Origin: Lunularia cruciata
Lineage: Eukaryota; Streptophyta; Marchantiopsida; Lunulariales; Lunulariaceae
Direction of reading: 5' to 3'
Assembly (NCBI GenBank): GCA_948567375.1
Contig: OX419756.1
Span: 65,822,552 to 65,886,551, forward strand
Length of the DNA: 64,000 nt
Shown here: in pieces, positions 1 through 10,792 of the stretch
How positions within the stretch are numbered: position 1 is the first letter of the stretch
How the letters are laid out: the number at the start of each line of letters is the position of its first letter
Translations under genes and position numbers: made by a program
The notes under the pieces: generated by a model
What the model was told of the DNA's origin: nothing
The model's input: only the letters and a program-made list of their open reading frames with translations
Database searches by the model: none

Positions 1-1360
1 TACCCACTTCATCTTCATTCTTGTCCCTCAATGGTCTAGCCTCAACCCACTTGGTAAGGTAATCAATAACTACCACAATGTACCGATTGTTTCTTGGGGT
101 TCTATTGAGAGGACCTACAAAATCAATTCCCCACTTCTCAAAAGGTCCTAGCAATGGAATTGATCTAAGTGGTGGAGTGGATGTAGACTTTCTAGCAAAA
201 GCTTGACAAACATGACAAGTTTTGCAATAATCAAGACAATCCTTGAAAATCCCTCTCCAATGGTAACCTGCATCTAGAATCTTGAAAGCAGTCACCTTTC
301 CTGCAAAGTGTCCTCCACATACTAAACCTTCATGAAACTCCTTTATGAGTAGGATAGACTCTTCCTTACCCATTGCTCTTCGAAGTAGACCATCTGCTCC
401 TTGGTGAAAAAGAATATCCTCCACCATTGTGTAAGGTCTAGATCTTGCTGCAAGGGCCTTCCTCTCCCTAGCATGCATCCCTTCTGGATAGTTACCTTTT
501 GTCACAAAATCCACAATCTCCTTGTACTCCATTGGAACCTCTTGAGTGACTGAGATTGGCATGAGCTCCTCATCCAGGAAGGAATCATCCACTGGCTCAT
601 CTCCATCATGATCATAGGCTCTAAATAATAAATTAGCATTTGCATGTTTCTTTCTTGGCCTATCTTCAATGATGTAGTCATACTCAGACAAGAGTATCAT
701 CCACCTTGCTAGTCTCCCTTCAACATTAGGCTTGTTGAAGATGTACTTCAAAGCCTTGTGATCCGTGACAATGGTGGCTTTCCCTCCAATCAAGTAGTGT
801 CTAAACTTCTTGAGACCAAAGATCACTGCCAACCCTTCTCTCTCCGTGACAGAGTAGTTCTTCTCTACTGAAACCGTCTGCCTACTAGCATAAGCTATTG
901 GATGATCATGCCCATCTTGGTCTAATTGACTAAGAGTGCATCCTCTAGCTACATTAGAAGCATCAGTGTAGAGGATGAAAGGTTTACTCCAATCAGGTTT
1001 AGCAAGAATTGGAGCTACAACAAGGGATTGCTTGAGCTCCTCAAAAGCTTTGAGAGCCTCCTTGTCTTCCAAAATCACCATGTAATCTACACCCTTCTTC
1101 ATGTAGATGGTCAATGCATAAGCCTTGTTGGAAAATGAGAAGATGAACCTCCTATAGTACCCAACCATCCCCAAGAATTGGCGTAACTTTGTCAAGCTTG
1201 AAGGGAATGGAAGGTCTGAGATTTTCCTCACCTTCTCAGGATCAACTGCTATTCCATCCTTGGAGATGATATGCCCCAAAAGTAGACCTTCTTCACATCC
1301 AAAAATGCACTTCTCTGGGTTGAGTGATGCATTTGCCTCATCCAAGCGTTGCAAACTTTG
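1..1360 (-). pseudogene. Family A RNase H and integrase (partial)
   Basis: Downstream of the RT frame the minus strand still encodes RNase H (about 640-1000, with TDHKALKYIF) and the N-terminal half of integrase (about 1-510). The integrase zinc-binding segment contains CKTCHVCQ near 200-235, and the catalytic-core start WGIDFVGP lies near 112-138. RNase H would remove template RNA from the cDNA and integrase would insert the DNA copy. The frame differs from the upstream RT frame because of an indel near 1340-1370, so this copy cannot make an intact polyprotein. The second catalytic Asp and the Glu lie beyond the window edge. Confidence 0.85.
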
Positions 1361-2193
1361 ATTAGGTGCTCAAAGTGCTCCTCCTTGCTCCCATAGACAC
1401 AAAAGTCATCAATGAAATCTCTCACAAATTTCCCAATGAAAGGTTCAAATACCTTGTTCATGAACCGTTGGAATGTGGCTGGAGCATTGCAAAGCCCAAA
1501 AGGCATGACCTTGAAAGCGTAAGTTCCCCAAGGTGTGGTGAATGTGGTGAGTTGTTGATGCTCTGGTGCAATCTTGATTTGGTTATATCCACTATAACCA
1601 TCTCCAAAACTGTACCTCTCATGACCTGCAACCTCCTCCAAGATCTCATCAATGAATGGCAATGGGTAGTAGTCCTTCTTGGTAACAACATTGAGCTTCT
1701 TGTAATCCACACATACCCGAAGCTTGCTATTCTTTTTCTTCACAATGACAATTGGAGACACCCATTCTGAATTCTCCACCTCAAAGATAAATCCAGCCTC
1801 CTTGAGCTTATCAATCTCCTCCTTCACAACCAAAGATATTGGTGGGCTAATGCGACGTTGCTTTTGGTGGATTGGTCTTGCATGTGACTCCACCTCTATC
1901 TTGTGCTCCTCCAAGGTGACTTCCTTCAAATCCTTGTAACTAAAAGCAAACACATGGATGAACTTGCGGAAAATCTCCTCAAATCTCACCTTCTCCTCCT
2001 TGGTAACATTTGGGCCATACTTGAGGGTAGATAACCTTCTCTCTACCTCCTCAAGTGTCAATGGTGATTTATTTGGGTCCTTCAAAACCTCTGGCTTAGG
2101 TGCAAAATCCATACCACACAAAGGATACACATCTGAATCAGATTCAGATTCATCCTCCTCCGTGGAAGTCTCCTCTTCCATGCTTGTGTCCAC
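1249..2193 (-). pseudogene. Family A reverse transcriptase
   Basis: The 314-codon frame begins with an acidic linker, then has the gypsy RT core: the pre-palm segment with EEIDKLKEAGFIFEVENSEW, the DGYSGYNQI block, PFGLCNAPATFQRFM, and the catalytic FIDDF box, a gypsy variant of YxDD. It is in the same frame as gag-protease (2224-4086), separated by a single TAG near 2224 where the sister copy at 51260 has TGG (Trp). That is one G-to-A change, so gag-pro-pol was originally one polyprotein. The reading frame is lost after the palm domain, near 1360. Confidence 0.9.
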
Positions 2194-2223
2194 ACCTGAA
2201 GCTCCTTCTTCAGAATCTGATTC

Positions 2224-4086
2224 CTAATAATCAGAAGATGGTGTATCTGAATGTGAAGTGTTGGTGGTGTTAGTCACAGGAACAGTGACTCTATGGTTTG
2301 ATGGTCCCATCCTCAAGTACCCTTTGTGCCATCGATCAGTTGTGCGTGCTGCTCTCAACCATGGCCTCCCAAGAAGTAAGTCATAGCTTGAATCCTTCAA
2401 GACTTGGAAAGTCATGAGATTTTGAACTCCCATAACTGAAACTACCACCTTATCCATCACCCCTATTGGTCGAACTTGTTGCTTGTTTGCCATGCTCACC
2501 ACAAATGTTGAAGGTCTTGAGGGTTTCATACCCAACTTCTTCATCAACCTTTTTGACATGGCATTCATTGCTGATCCTCCATCAACCAATGCATCCTTGA
2601 TGTTGTGACCATTCACTCTCACATCAATCTTGGAGGCATATTCACAAGCTTCCCATGGTGTTGGCTTGGCATCCACCACCCCCATTGATACTGGAACTTT
2701 TGCCTTCTTCTTCTTCTTGCTCCTTGTAGAAATCAAACCACCTCTAAGCTCCTTTCTCAAGGTAGGGTTCAAAGCAATTAATTGGCCCACTGTGATGTTA
2801 GCCTTGTGACTACCAACATCCTCCAACACATTGTTGTTCCATTGTTGCTTTGAGATCAAGAAGTCCTCCATCCCCAACTTCTTCCTTGGAGTCTTTGTTG
2901 TTGATGGTGTTGAGGTGCGAGTGCTCCTAGTAGACATAGGAGTATCCTTGCTTGAAGTAAATCCTTGAGAAGAGTGAACATTCTCTGCAAAATGAGCTCT
3001 CTTCTTCTCTTGTGCCAAAAGCTCCAAATTAAGACCCTTGGAGTTTGAGCACTCTCCCTTCTCATACTTGCTCTCAACCACATCTATGGATGCTATCCCC
3101 TTACCTTTATTGGGATTAGGAGCCACTTGGGTTTCACTACCTCCCTCTTTCCCTCTATTGGCTCCCTCATAACCCCTTCCTCCATGGTAAGTGGAATTTG
3201 GGCAATTCCTTTGGATATGGCCTCTTCCTCCACAACCAAAACAATTTCTATCATTGAAATTGTTGGCTGGTTGGCCTCCTCTATATGGATAGTTTCCATA
3301 ACTCCTAGGCCCTCTCCCTACATTCTGATCCACCTCTCTCTTCTCCCATAGGTGCACCACATTGATCTTGAGATCCGCAAGTTGTTCTGTGATGGTTTGG
3401 AGTGGATCTTTTGGTGGAGGTGCAAGAACTGGAGCAACTACTACTTGTGGTGCAACCCTTGTCACCAAAGTATCAGAAGTTCCACCATACTTGTAGCCTT
3501 GAGGGGGATGCACAACCTCCTTCACCACCAAATCACTCTCATCCCCTTCCAAACTCTCCTCCATACGAATTGCAATCTTGATAGCTTCAACCTTGGAAGA
3601 AGGTTTCTCATATCTCACCTTGCTTCTAATTTGTGGTCTCAATCCTCCCACAAAATTCTTGGTGAGCATGGCCCCTATGCCAATCATTGTAGTCTCCACA
3701 TCATCCCCACCCTTCCTCAACACTATGCGAAATCTGGACTCCGACTTTTCCACTCTTTCCACATAGACCCTCACTTTCTCTCCATCTCCTTGCTTGAGAA
3801 ATGTAACCTCACTCATCAATCTCTCATAACTCTCATCAGGAAGAAAGTTCTCAATGAGTGCTGAAGTCAAAGTCTCCCAAGACTCCTCTTCCCCCTCTCT
3901 CCTCTCTCTCTTTTGGTATTCTGACTCATACCATGTAAGTGCTGCATCCTCAAAGAAATCTGGTAATAATGAGGCCCACTCATTCTTCCTCCTCTCATTG
4001 TTTCCTATGCAAGCTCTCTTGAAGTCTCTCACAAAGGCCTCCACATCTTCTCCATCCTTGCCAAAGAAAACCGGAAGTTTCCCCAT
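2224..4086 (-). CDS. Family A gag-protease polyprotein
   Basis: This 620-aa frame begins with a retrotransposon gag domain (residues 1-180; MGKLPVFFGKDGEDVEAF, with a LTWYESEY motif). A basic region with one CCHC zinc knuckle follows (CFGCGGRGHIQRNC, CX2CX4HX4C). The C-terminal third is an aspartic protease with active site LVDGGSAMN, the DGG variant of D-S/T-G, and the flap-side LLLGRPWL. Gag forms the particle and binds RNA; the protease cleaves the polyprotein. The ATG at 4086 is the first in frame and matches the start at 49405 in the sister copy. No internal stop or frameshift is visible, so this section is intact. Confidence 0.93.
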   Translation of the reverse strand: MGKLPVFFGKDGEDVEAFVRDFKRACIGNNERRKNEWASLLPDFFEDAALTWYESEYQKRERREGEEESWETLTSALIENFLPDESYERLMSEVTFLKQGDGEKVRVYVERVEKSESRFRIVLRKGGDDVETTMIGIGAMLTKNFVGGLRPQIRSKVRYEKPSSKVEAIKIAIRMEESLEGDESDLVVKEVVHPPQGYKYGGTSDTLVTRVAPQVVVAPVLAPPPKDPLQTITEQLADLKINVVHLWEKREVDQNVGRGPRSYGNYPYRGGQPANNFNDRNCFGCGGRGHIQRNCPNSTYHGGRGYEGANRGKEGGSETQVAPNPNKGKGIASIDVVESKYEKGECSNSKGLNLELLAQEKKRAHFAENVHSSQGFTSSKDTPMSTRSTRTSTPSTTKTPRKKLGMEDFLISKQQWNNNVLEDVGSHKANITVGQLIALNPTLRKELRGGLISTRSKKKKKAKVPVSMGVVDAKPTPWEACEYASKIDVRVNGHNIKDALVDGGSAMNAMSKRLMKKLGMKPSRPSTFVVSMANKQQVRPIGVMDKVVVSVMGVQNLMTFQVLKDSSYDLLLGRPWLRAARTTDRWHKGYLRMGPSNHRVTVPVTNTTNTSHSDTPSSDY

Positions 4087-4317
4087 CTTAACCCCTCACT
4101 ATCTTTCTTTTCTCTCAATTTTTTTTTCTCTTTTCTTTTCTCTCACTCTATTACTAATAGAGTATATACATGACTAACACCATCTGAGAATAATCCACTC
4201 TAGGGAACACAAAAGGTTTAGGTTGCTCCAAGATTTCTATAGCAACATCAAATCCTAGAGTGCATACTAATCTAACTCTCATGGATAGTTTATCCATAAG
4301 TTGAAAGATTATCTCCA

Positions 4318-4982
4318 TCACTTATCTTGAGAACTAGCTGATGAAGGTGGTAGTATTTCTGTTGCTGTACTAAGACTCTCTCTAAGATCCTTCACCAAAG
4401 TTTCCAAAAGTGCTTTTACTCCACTACACTCATGTCCTTTTGGAAGTCCTTCAACTCCACAAACCTCACACAACTCCTTGGTCTTAGATCTTCTCCCTCC
4501 CAATCTTGGTGAAGAAGGTCCAACATGCAAACCCAAGTCAAGTAAGCCTCTCCTTTCCCTCAATCTCTTGCTCTCAAAGGTTAATGGACATGAACTTGCC
4601 TTATGTCCCTTCTCTCCACATAGAAAGCACTTAGACTCACTCTTTCCTCCAAGTGGTGTAGGTTTTTGGATCCTCTCAACACTCTCTTCAAATTCTATTG
4701 TAAACTCTCTTTTCCTCAAATCCACCCCTACAATCACCTCAAACCCTTGGAGAACCTTGCATAATCTCAATTTCCACTCTTGATGACCCTCCATGTTCCC
4801 CAAGATGAATCTAAACACTCAAACATGCTTTTTGTTGATCTCAAACTTCTCATGCATGAGATCTCCACTCTGCAGAATTGACCCTTCCTCACAATGTCAC
4901 TCAAATCTCCCAACCAATATTTCACAGTCCTCTGAAATTTTCCACACTTGATCACAACTCTAGGGCGTCCCTCCTTGCACAA
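4318..4982 (-). pseudogene. Accessory zinc-knuckle ORF upstream of gag (family A)
   Basis: Between leader and gag lies a separate reading region, now in two overlapping frames (4767-4982 and 4318-4818). The C-terminal part carries a CCHC zinc knuckle (CFLCGEKGHKASSCP), then a second Cys/His cluster (CEVCGVEGLPKGHEC) and a Ser-rich tail ending SSASSQDK. The N-terminal part (WKLRLCKVLQGFEVIVGVDL) has no motif I can name. The inverted copy carries the same ORF at 48478-49163, where an ATG begins it (MAKRKDLKFC). In this copy the aligned start is ATA, so the start is probably mutated. A nucleic-acid-binding role is inferred from the knuckles only. Confidence 0.7.
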
Positions 4983-5443
4983 TTTCTGATCTTTTCATTG
5001 AGCTATTTGGCCTAGACACTTTTCTATTCAGCACCCATATTTCAGATTTGGTCTGAAAACCACCCCCCTCACTTCAAAAACTCATAACGCTCTGCGCAAA
5101 AACGATCTCTCTCTAATTTTTGTGGCAGCAGGTAGGATACAATGCACTGCATTGTCTTGGAAATTTTCAGGACAATTCACTGAAAATTGAAGAAATGGAA
5201 GACTCTATACAATTTTCCAAAGAGCATGCAGTTGCGGGAGCACTTTACCCTATCAATATTCAAAAATTCTAGCCCAGTGCGCATAGAAGCTCTCTCAATA
5301 ATTTCAAGTGTGCTAACTGAAAGATAACCCAAGCTATCATGTTTCAGAAATCTCAAGTCCAGATCTCAAACTTGAGATTTTGCCCAAAATCACCTTAATC
5401 CCCAAAATCTGCAATCCACCTCACACAATCTCTCCAATTCCTC
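4983..5443 (-). other. Family A leader, no ORF
   Basis: This stretch between the accessory ORF and the small leader ORF is conserved with 48043-48477 of the inverted copy but shows no long frame. It is AT-rich untranslated leader. I see no repeat or RNA gene in it. Confidence 0.6.
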
Positions 5444-5614
5444 TCATGTGTACAAGATATACAAAATCACCTCAAAGACATCATAATGAACTAAAGGGTA
5501 TACAAATGGATCTTGGTTCTCTAACATAAGTTCACCCCTCTCTTCTCCTAATGTTCTCTCCAAGTGAGCTCTCATAGCCTCCTTCTGCCTAATGTAGAAT
5601 TGAACGCGGAACAT
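5444..5614 (-). CDS. Small leader ORF, 56 aa (family A)
   Basis: The ATG at 5614 opens a frame beginning MFRVQFYIRQKEAMRAHLER and ending VILYILYT, just downstream of the primer-binding site. The sister copy (47881-48042) encodes the same peptide with substitutions and a net 9-bp length difference that keeps the frame, which suggests translation. The frame also extends back through the primer-binding site into the LTR end. No known domain is recognised. It could be a regulatory upstream ORF or a short accessory peptide. Confidence 0.5.
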   Translation of the reverse strand: MFRVQFYIRQKEAMRAHLERTLGEERGELMLENQDPFVYPLVHYDVFEVILYILYT

Positions 5615-5632
5615 TATCTTGCCTTCTAGAGA

Positions 5633-5651
5633 GGTCCCGGCAACGGAACCA
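5633..5651 (-). other. Primer-binding site, tRNA-Asp-like
   Basis: The minus strand reads TGGTTCCGTTGCCGGGACC four bases after the LTR end. It resembles the complement of the plant tRNA-Asp 3' end (TGGCGCCGTTGCCGGGG), a primer typical of Athila/Tat-type gypsy elements. The same site recurs at 47844-47862. Confidence 0.8.
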
Positions 5652-5655
5652 AAAA

Positions 5656-6333
5656 TGTGAGCCGGCCTGTCTCTCACTCAAGATGAACCTCTGATGGCTA
5701 TTATGGTAGCGCACCATGGACTAAGAAGGCAAGGAACCCCAACTCATCATACTCCTCCAAGGCTAACACTCCAAGACTCAAGACATTGCTCACTAGAGAA
5801 CTCAATGAGAGAGAGCTAGTTGCAAATGAAAAGATGATGAGTACCTCCTCACCCCTTGTTTATATACTTGTGAAATAGTTACGTACCAAAGTTACTAATT
5901 ACCGTAGTAACTCAAGTTACTAGACTAAAAGTCAAGTAAAGTCAAAAAGTAGAAAGGAATATCCATTCACATGGGCATATTCCCCTTATCTTGACCCAAC
6001 CACTAAAGCAAGGATTCCTTCACATGGGCTATCCTTGGACTAAAGAAGAATCCAAAACAAAAAGGCTTGCAGGCCCAAGAGTTCTCAACTCTTTCCCCAA
6101 AGCCAAACACCTAGGAATAATACCAAGTCAACACACTAAAATCCAAAATAGTGGTGCTCATCTTTTCTACTTCCTCTAAAGTAAGGTCCCATCTATCTTA
6201 GCTATGACTAACTTTAGCTAACCATGACTAATATAGAACCATCCTTTATCTCTATATAAATAATATCTCTTAAGTACTTGTAATACCAAGCTAAATATCA
6301 CAATACCACACACATGCACAAATGGGTGTTACA
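5656..6333 (-). repeat. Family A 5' LTR (678 bp)
   Basis: On the minus strand it starts TGTAACACCC and ends CCGGCTCACA, giving TG...CA termini. Matching copies lie at 31804-32495 (solo) and 33564-33584 plus 47240-47839 (split by an insertion). A TATATAAA box is at 5859-5866 on the minus strand. Confidence 0.92.
5859..5866 (-). promoter_or_regulatory. TATA box of family A LTR
   Basis: TATATAAA on the minus strand, about 200 bp from the LTR 3' end. It is conserved at 32284-32291 in the solo LTR and mutated to TATTTAAA in the copy at about 47627. Confidence 0.6.
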
Positions 6334-8149
6334 GGGCTCAATTTGCTGAACTCAGCGGAACGGACGCGGATGGTGTCGCACTTCCATCTTGATGTGCAAA
6401 AGGAGGTCGATGTCGAGGAGCAGCAATACATTCTCCAAATCCGGAGCACAAACAATAGGGAAGAACGTGGAGGTCGCAGTGAGTACCCCGACGAAGAAGA
6501 GGAGTCGGCAAGGAGAAGCCGAAGAAAGCAAGAAACCTCAAAAGATGCAGAGAAGTAACCCGAGGTGAGGAATGGTGGTAATTGAGTCAGACGATGAAGA
6601 CTCAAAAGGCGAGGCCGAGCTCAAAACAGAGGACTCAAAACATGAGGAGGAACCTGAGCTGACACTGCAAAACGGAGATATGAGCAGTGATGGTGAAGAA
6701 GGTGGAGAGATGACATCAGCGCTAGTGGTTGAAGAATACAAAGAAGTGCAAGCCGAGTTGGAAGCCGAAGACAATATAGCGCTGGAGGATGAAGTACCAA
6801 TGCCAGAGGAAAAGAAGATCGCAGTACAGCGAGGAGTTTTCTTGCGATGTAAGGCAAAGTGTGAAGCGGGGCCGAGTAGAGTAAAGGAAGAGGTAGAAGA
6901 AAGCTCGGGCAGTGAGGCGTTGATTCCAATACAAAGACTCCAGAGAAGAAGGTGAGTATCGGGAGAACACGAGGAGAGAAGAGAGACCACTCCGTGGGAG
7001 GAAGTAGTTGCCAGTGATGGAGTGGAGTACCTGCGAGATGTAGTGTGCCCATTGTTGGTGAAGTTGGAGCACAAGAAGAAGGAGATATAGTTGACTTGTC
7101 CAGAGGTAAAGACTGTATTGCAGGTGGTAGCGAGATTAGAAGAAGAGAACTCAGAGTTGAAGAAGAGTGTAACCCGAGGTGAGGAGGCGAGAGAAGTAGT
7201 GCAAGCCGAGGCACTAGAGAGAAGTCAGGTAATTGAAGACCTAAAGAGGGAAGTGAGCTATCGAGAGAATCTTGCAAGGAAGAGTGACATTGCAAGAGAG
7301 AGATAGGTAGCTGAATACGAAATCTTGAAGCAGCAGTTTGCTGATTCAAGGGTAGAACTTATCTATTCTATAACAAGGGTAGCATCGAAGGATCAAGAAC
7401 TCAATAGAGTGATGGAGAGTATGGAGGAGAAGAAGCAACTCTGGCAAAGAGAGTTGGCTTCACGGTATAGAGAAGAAGAGAGATTACGAGAGTTACTTCT
7501 TAATCAAGAAGAGAAAGTTGTACAAAAGGAGAAGGAGAAGGAGACGATGAAAGCCGAATTTGAGGCAGAATTGGCAATGTACCGAGAGGAATGGCTTGCA
7601 GATCGGGAACGAGAAAGGAAGACAAGATTGGAGCCATTGAAGGAGATAGTCCTCAGGGTGAACGCAATGTTAAGTACAGAAGCCAACGTTTGAATTGAAG
7701 AAGCACAACTGCACGAGTTAAAGTTGTTGGTGCAGGAGACGAGGTGAAGACAAGCGAAAGACACCAAGATGAACGCCTTGTTGATCAAATTAAGAACTTG
7801 TGTAGACAGAAAGGTTTTAGAGGTAGAGGATAACATTTCAATTAGATTAGACTTAGTGAAAATAGAGCTAGAAAAACTTTGGAAGGACGTTAGAGCAAAA
7901 CCCAAAGTAGATAATATAGGAGTCCAAATGTTTTTGGAGTTGCCATCAGAGACATTAGAGAAGAGTGGGTTGGGAGACAAGGAGTTAGATAGATTACGCA
8001 CTAGTACAATTTTAGATCAGGAAAGAGAATTGCTAGATTTGGTAGAAGAAGTAGAAGATACGAGACCCGAGGAAAGAGTAGTAGGAAGTAAAGTTACATC
8101 GGGTTTGGGTTTGAAAACCGAGGAAGAAGTAGACATCGGATCGGATTAG
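6334..8149 (+). pseudogene. LTR-encoded coiled-coil protein, C-terminal part, decayed
   Basis: The reading begins LNLLNSAERTRMVSHFH, passes an acidic Glu/Asp/Ser-rich segment, then a long heptad-rich coiled coil (EEENSELKKS, DLKREVSYREN, MEEKKQLWQREL), and ends EEEVDIGSD followed by a stop, the same C-terminus as all G copies. Several stops and a frameshift near 6560 break it. It aligns along its length with the intact-length frame at 11588-14161. Confidence 0.85.
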
Positions 8150-8941
8150 TAACAGATTTGAGATTTGAAGAGGCAGATATGAAGAGGTGCATTGTCATTT
8201 TGGATCTACAGGTTAGAATAGTTGTTGTAGAACGGTATAGTTGTTAGAACTATCGATTGCTTTACTACTTAAGAGTGGCATTCGCAGGAAATTGTTGTTC
8301 AGTGCTCATTATTTCTGAGAATAGATAAAGAAAAGTGCTGTGAAGCAGTGCTTGTTGCTTGAGCTTGATTCCGAGTATCAAATTTGTGTTTGTGATTGTG
8401 AGTGTGTGAAGAAATTAGAAGTGCAAGTCAGAGTGCTTGTTGGATGTTGGATTCCACAACCTTGATCTTTATTCTGTGTGTTTGATCCTTAGTGAAGTGC
8501 AATCAAAGCAATGTCTTGACAGATCTGGGAGGAATTGTAGTGTTGGTAGTATTCTGCATTTGTGAGTGTAGTGCGAAGTTGATGTGAAGCAATTTCAATT
8601 GAGGAAGTTGTGCCTTCAGTGGACGGGTGGAACACAATTCTGAAGCGAAGTCGTTTTGCATTGAAGTGCCATTTTTGGGAGAGCTTGAATCATCACAATC
8701 AAGATTGTTTGGAAAGATTGATGGAGTTGTGATTAAGGAGTGTGAATTTGTGACAAGACTGGGAGTCAGTGCTTGTTACTCTCTTCTGGGTGTGGTTTCT
8801 ACCTGAGAGACTAAAGAAGAACTCAAGAAGAACTAAATTGTTACTTTGACTTTGTATTTGGACATTTCTGACTCGTATCTCTGCGGGAACAAACTTTACT
8901 TACCCAATTACCGCAAAAGTAATATTTGCCAGGTTGTCACA
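6334..8941 (+). repeat. Giant G-family LTR, 3' part, plus orientation
   Basis: This is the downstream two-thirds of a giant G LTR, cut on the left by the family A insertion. It contains the C-terminal half of the LTR ORF (to 8149), then an 0.8-kb tail with the TATTTAAG-like promoter region (8270), and ends in the shared sequence finishing GGTTGTCACA at 8941. The following GCAGC would be the right target-site copy; the left copy is outside the window. Confidence 0.85.
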
Positions 8942-10498
8942 GCAGCAATAATGGAGCAGGAGTTAGAGAGCTTGAAGAAGAGTGCAGCGGGGAAGGATCA
9001 AGCATGGTAGAGAGAATTAGCAGCCATGCATGAAGAAGAAGGATAATTACAAGAGCTGGTCCGAAGTGCTGAGTTACAGAATACACAATATGTGGAGGAG
9101 AAGAAGATGCTTGCTGCGGAGTACAAGGACGAGCTAAAGATATATCGTGAAGAGTTGAAGGTAGAGCACTCTCGAGGATATGAGTCGGAATCAGTAGGAG
9201 AAGTTGCGGGGAAGTTGAGAGCAATCTTAAGCACGGAGGCTGAAGGGAGATTGGAAGAAGCCCATCTACATGAGTTGAAGTTGCTTGTGCATGAAACTCG
9301 GAAGAGAAAAGCCAAAGATGTGGATATGAACACATTGCTAATCCGATTGAGGGAGCGTGTAGACCGGAAGTTGTTAGAAGTAGAAGACAATGTTAGTCTC
9401 AGATTAGATTTAGTCAAATCGGAGTTAGAGAAAATTGGGAATAGTGTGACAGTAGAGAGGAAGTCCAATGTCACAGAAGTAGCAATTCAAGTATCATCGG
9501 ACTTGTTATTTGACACATTAGAGAAGAGTGGGTTAGGAGATAAAGAGTTAGATAAGTCACTCAGTGCAATTGTAGTTCCTAGTGTAGAAGTAGTAGAATT
9601 AGTGAAGGAATTGGTAGAATTAGCTATACCTAAAGAAGGAGAAGTATTAGGAAGATCATTGGGTTTGGAAGCCAATGATGAGGTAGACATCCGATCGGGG
9701 TAAGTAACAATTTTGAGATAGGAAGAGGCAGATATGAAGAGATGATTGTCAGTTTGGATCTGCAGGTAGGAAGAGATTTTAGGAAGCGGTACATAGGTAG
9801 GAAGAACTGTCGTTTGCTTCAATATTTAAGGGGAGCATTTTTAGTACTACATTGTTCAGTATTCAAAATTTTTGAAGATAGATAAAGCAAAGTGCTGTTT
9901 TCAGTACTCATCGCTTGAGCTAATTCTGATTGTCAATTTTGTGTGTGTTTGTGAGTGTGTGGAGAATTCAAAAAGTGGAAGTTAGTGTGTTTGTGGATGT
10001 TGGATTCTACAGCCTTGATCTTCATTCAGTGTGTTTGATCCTAAGTGAAGTGCATCGGAGCAATGTCTTGACAAGTCTAAGAAGAATAGTAGTGTTGGTA
10101 ATATTCTACATTTGTGAGTGCAGCACAAAGTTGATGTGAAGATTTTGATAGAGGAAGTTGTGCCTTCAATGGAGGGGTGGAACACCAATTCTGAGGTGAA
10201 ATTGTTCTTTGCAGTGAAGTGCCATCTTCGGGAGAATCTGAATCATCACAATCAAGAGTTGTTTGGACAGAATTTGCTATGTTGTGATTATGTGTGTGTA
10301 GTCGTGACAAGTTGTCAAGATTGTGAGCTTGTTACTCTTTTCTGGGTGTTGTTTCTAATTGAGAGATTAAAGAAGAAATCAAGAAGAAATACAAGTTACT
10401 GTTTGACTTTGTATTTGACCAATTCTGAATCGTATCTCTGCGGGAACAAACTTTACTTACCCGATTATCGCAAAAGTGATATTTGCCGGGTTGTCACA
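8942..10498 (+). repeat. S2-family LTR (left end truncated)
   Basis: This is a relative of the giant LTR with its own diverged coiled-coil ORF (to 9703) and a tail ending CCGGGTTGTCACA at 10498. The G LTR at 6334-8941 inserted into it, so its left part lies outside the window. Its ORF is longer than in the other S2 copies, suggesting those are deletion derivatives. ATATTTAAGG near 9822 matches the putative promoter of the G LTR. Confidence 0.8.
8951..9703 (+). pseudogene. S2 LTR-encoded coiled-coil protein, partial
   Basis: An uninterrupted 203-codon frame at 9092-9703 begins MEEKKMLAAEYKDELKIYRE and ends EVDIRSG. Two stops break the continuation upstream to 8951. The segment LHELKLLVHETRKRKAKDVD aligns with LHELKLLVQETRRRQAKDTD of the G-family LTR protein, so the two LTR families carry homologous ORFs. 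Predicted to be a rod-like coiled coil. Function unknown. Confidence 0.7.
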
Positions 10499-10792
10499 CA
10501 AAATAATAAGGAAACCAAAAGGGGTTTGGAGAAAGGTTGCAAGAGAAAGGGGAATTCAAAGGAGAGACTTGTCTGTATAGAGAATTAGGGATTCAAAAGG
10601 GAATGTGAGAGTTGGCTTGACAGGAAGAAAGGAAGGAGTGTGATGCAAGGAAGAGTCTTTGAAGGAGAAAATGTTGAACTGAACTGAGCTGGGAGAGGTA
10701 TATTTTGAGAGAGAATATGTTGATATGGATTGAGCTGGGAGAGTTATGTTTCAATAGAGAAATGTTGATATGTTCTGATCTATGAGAGCTAT
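10499..10792 (+). repeat. Purine-rich repeat, copy a
   Basis: GA-rich non-coding DNA (10511-10792) closely matching 14769-15050. Removing the inserted solo LTR makes the two a tandem duplication with a period near 470 bp. A third partial copy is at 29031-29118. No ORF or RNA gene is visible. Confidence 0.7.

Larger units (their letters stand above)
1..6333 (-). mobile_element. Family A Ty3/gypsy LTR retrotransposon, 3' part outside window
   Basis: Read on the minus strand, the order is 5' LTR (6333-5656), tRNA-Asp-like primer-binding site, small leader ORF, zinc-knuckle accessory ORF, gag-protease, reverse transcriptase, RNase H and integrase. Integrase is cut by the window edge. RT before integrase defines the Ty3/gypsy superfamily. 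The LTR begins TGTAACACCC on the minus strand and abuts a giant-LTR fragment at 6334, so this element inserted into that fragment; the right-hand target sequence would be GGGCT, and its partner lies outside the window. A second, inverted copy at 33564-51935 shares every part. Confidence 0.93.

Noticed and set aside
6621-7349. Long minus-strand Ser/Leu-rich frame
   Set aside because: Antisense shadow of the coiled-coil ORF; the same low-complexity antisense frames appear opposite every copy.
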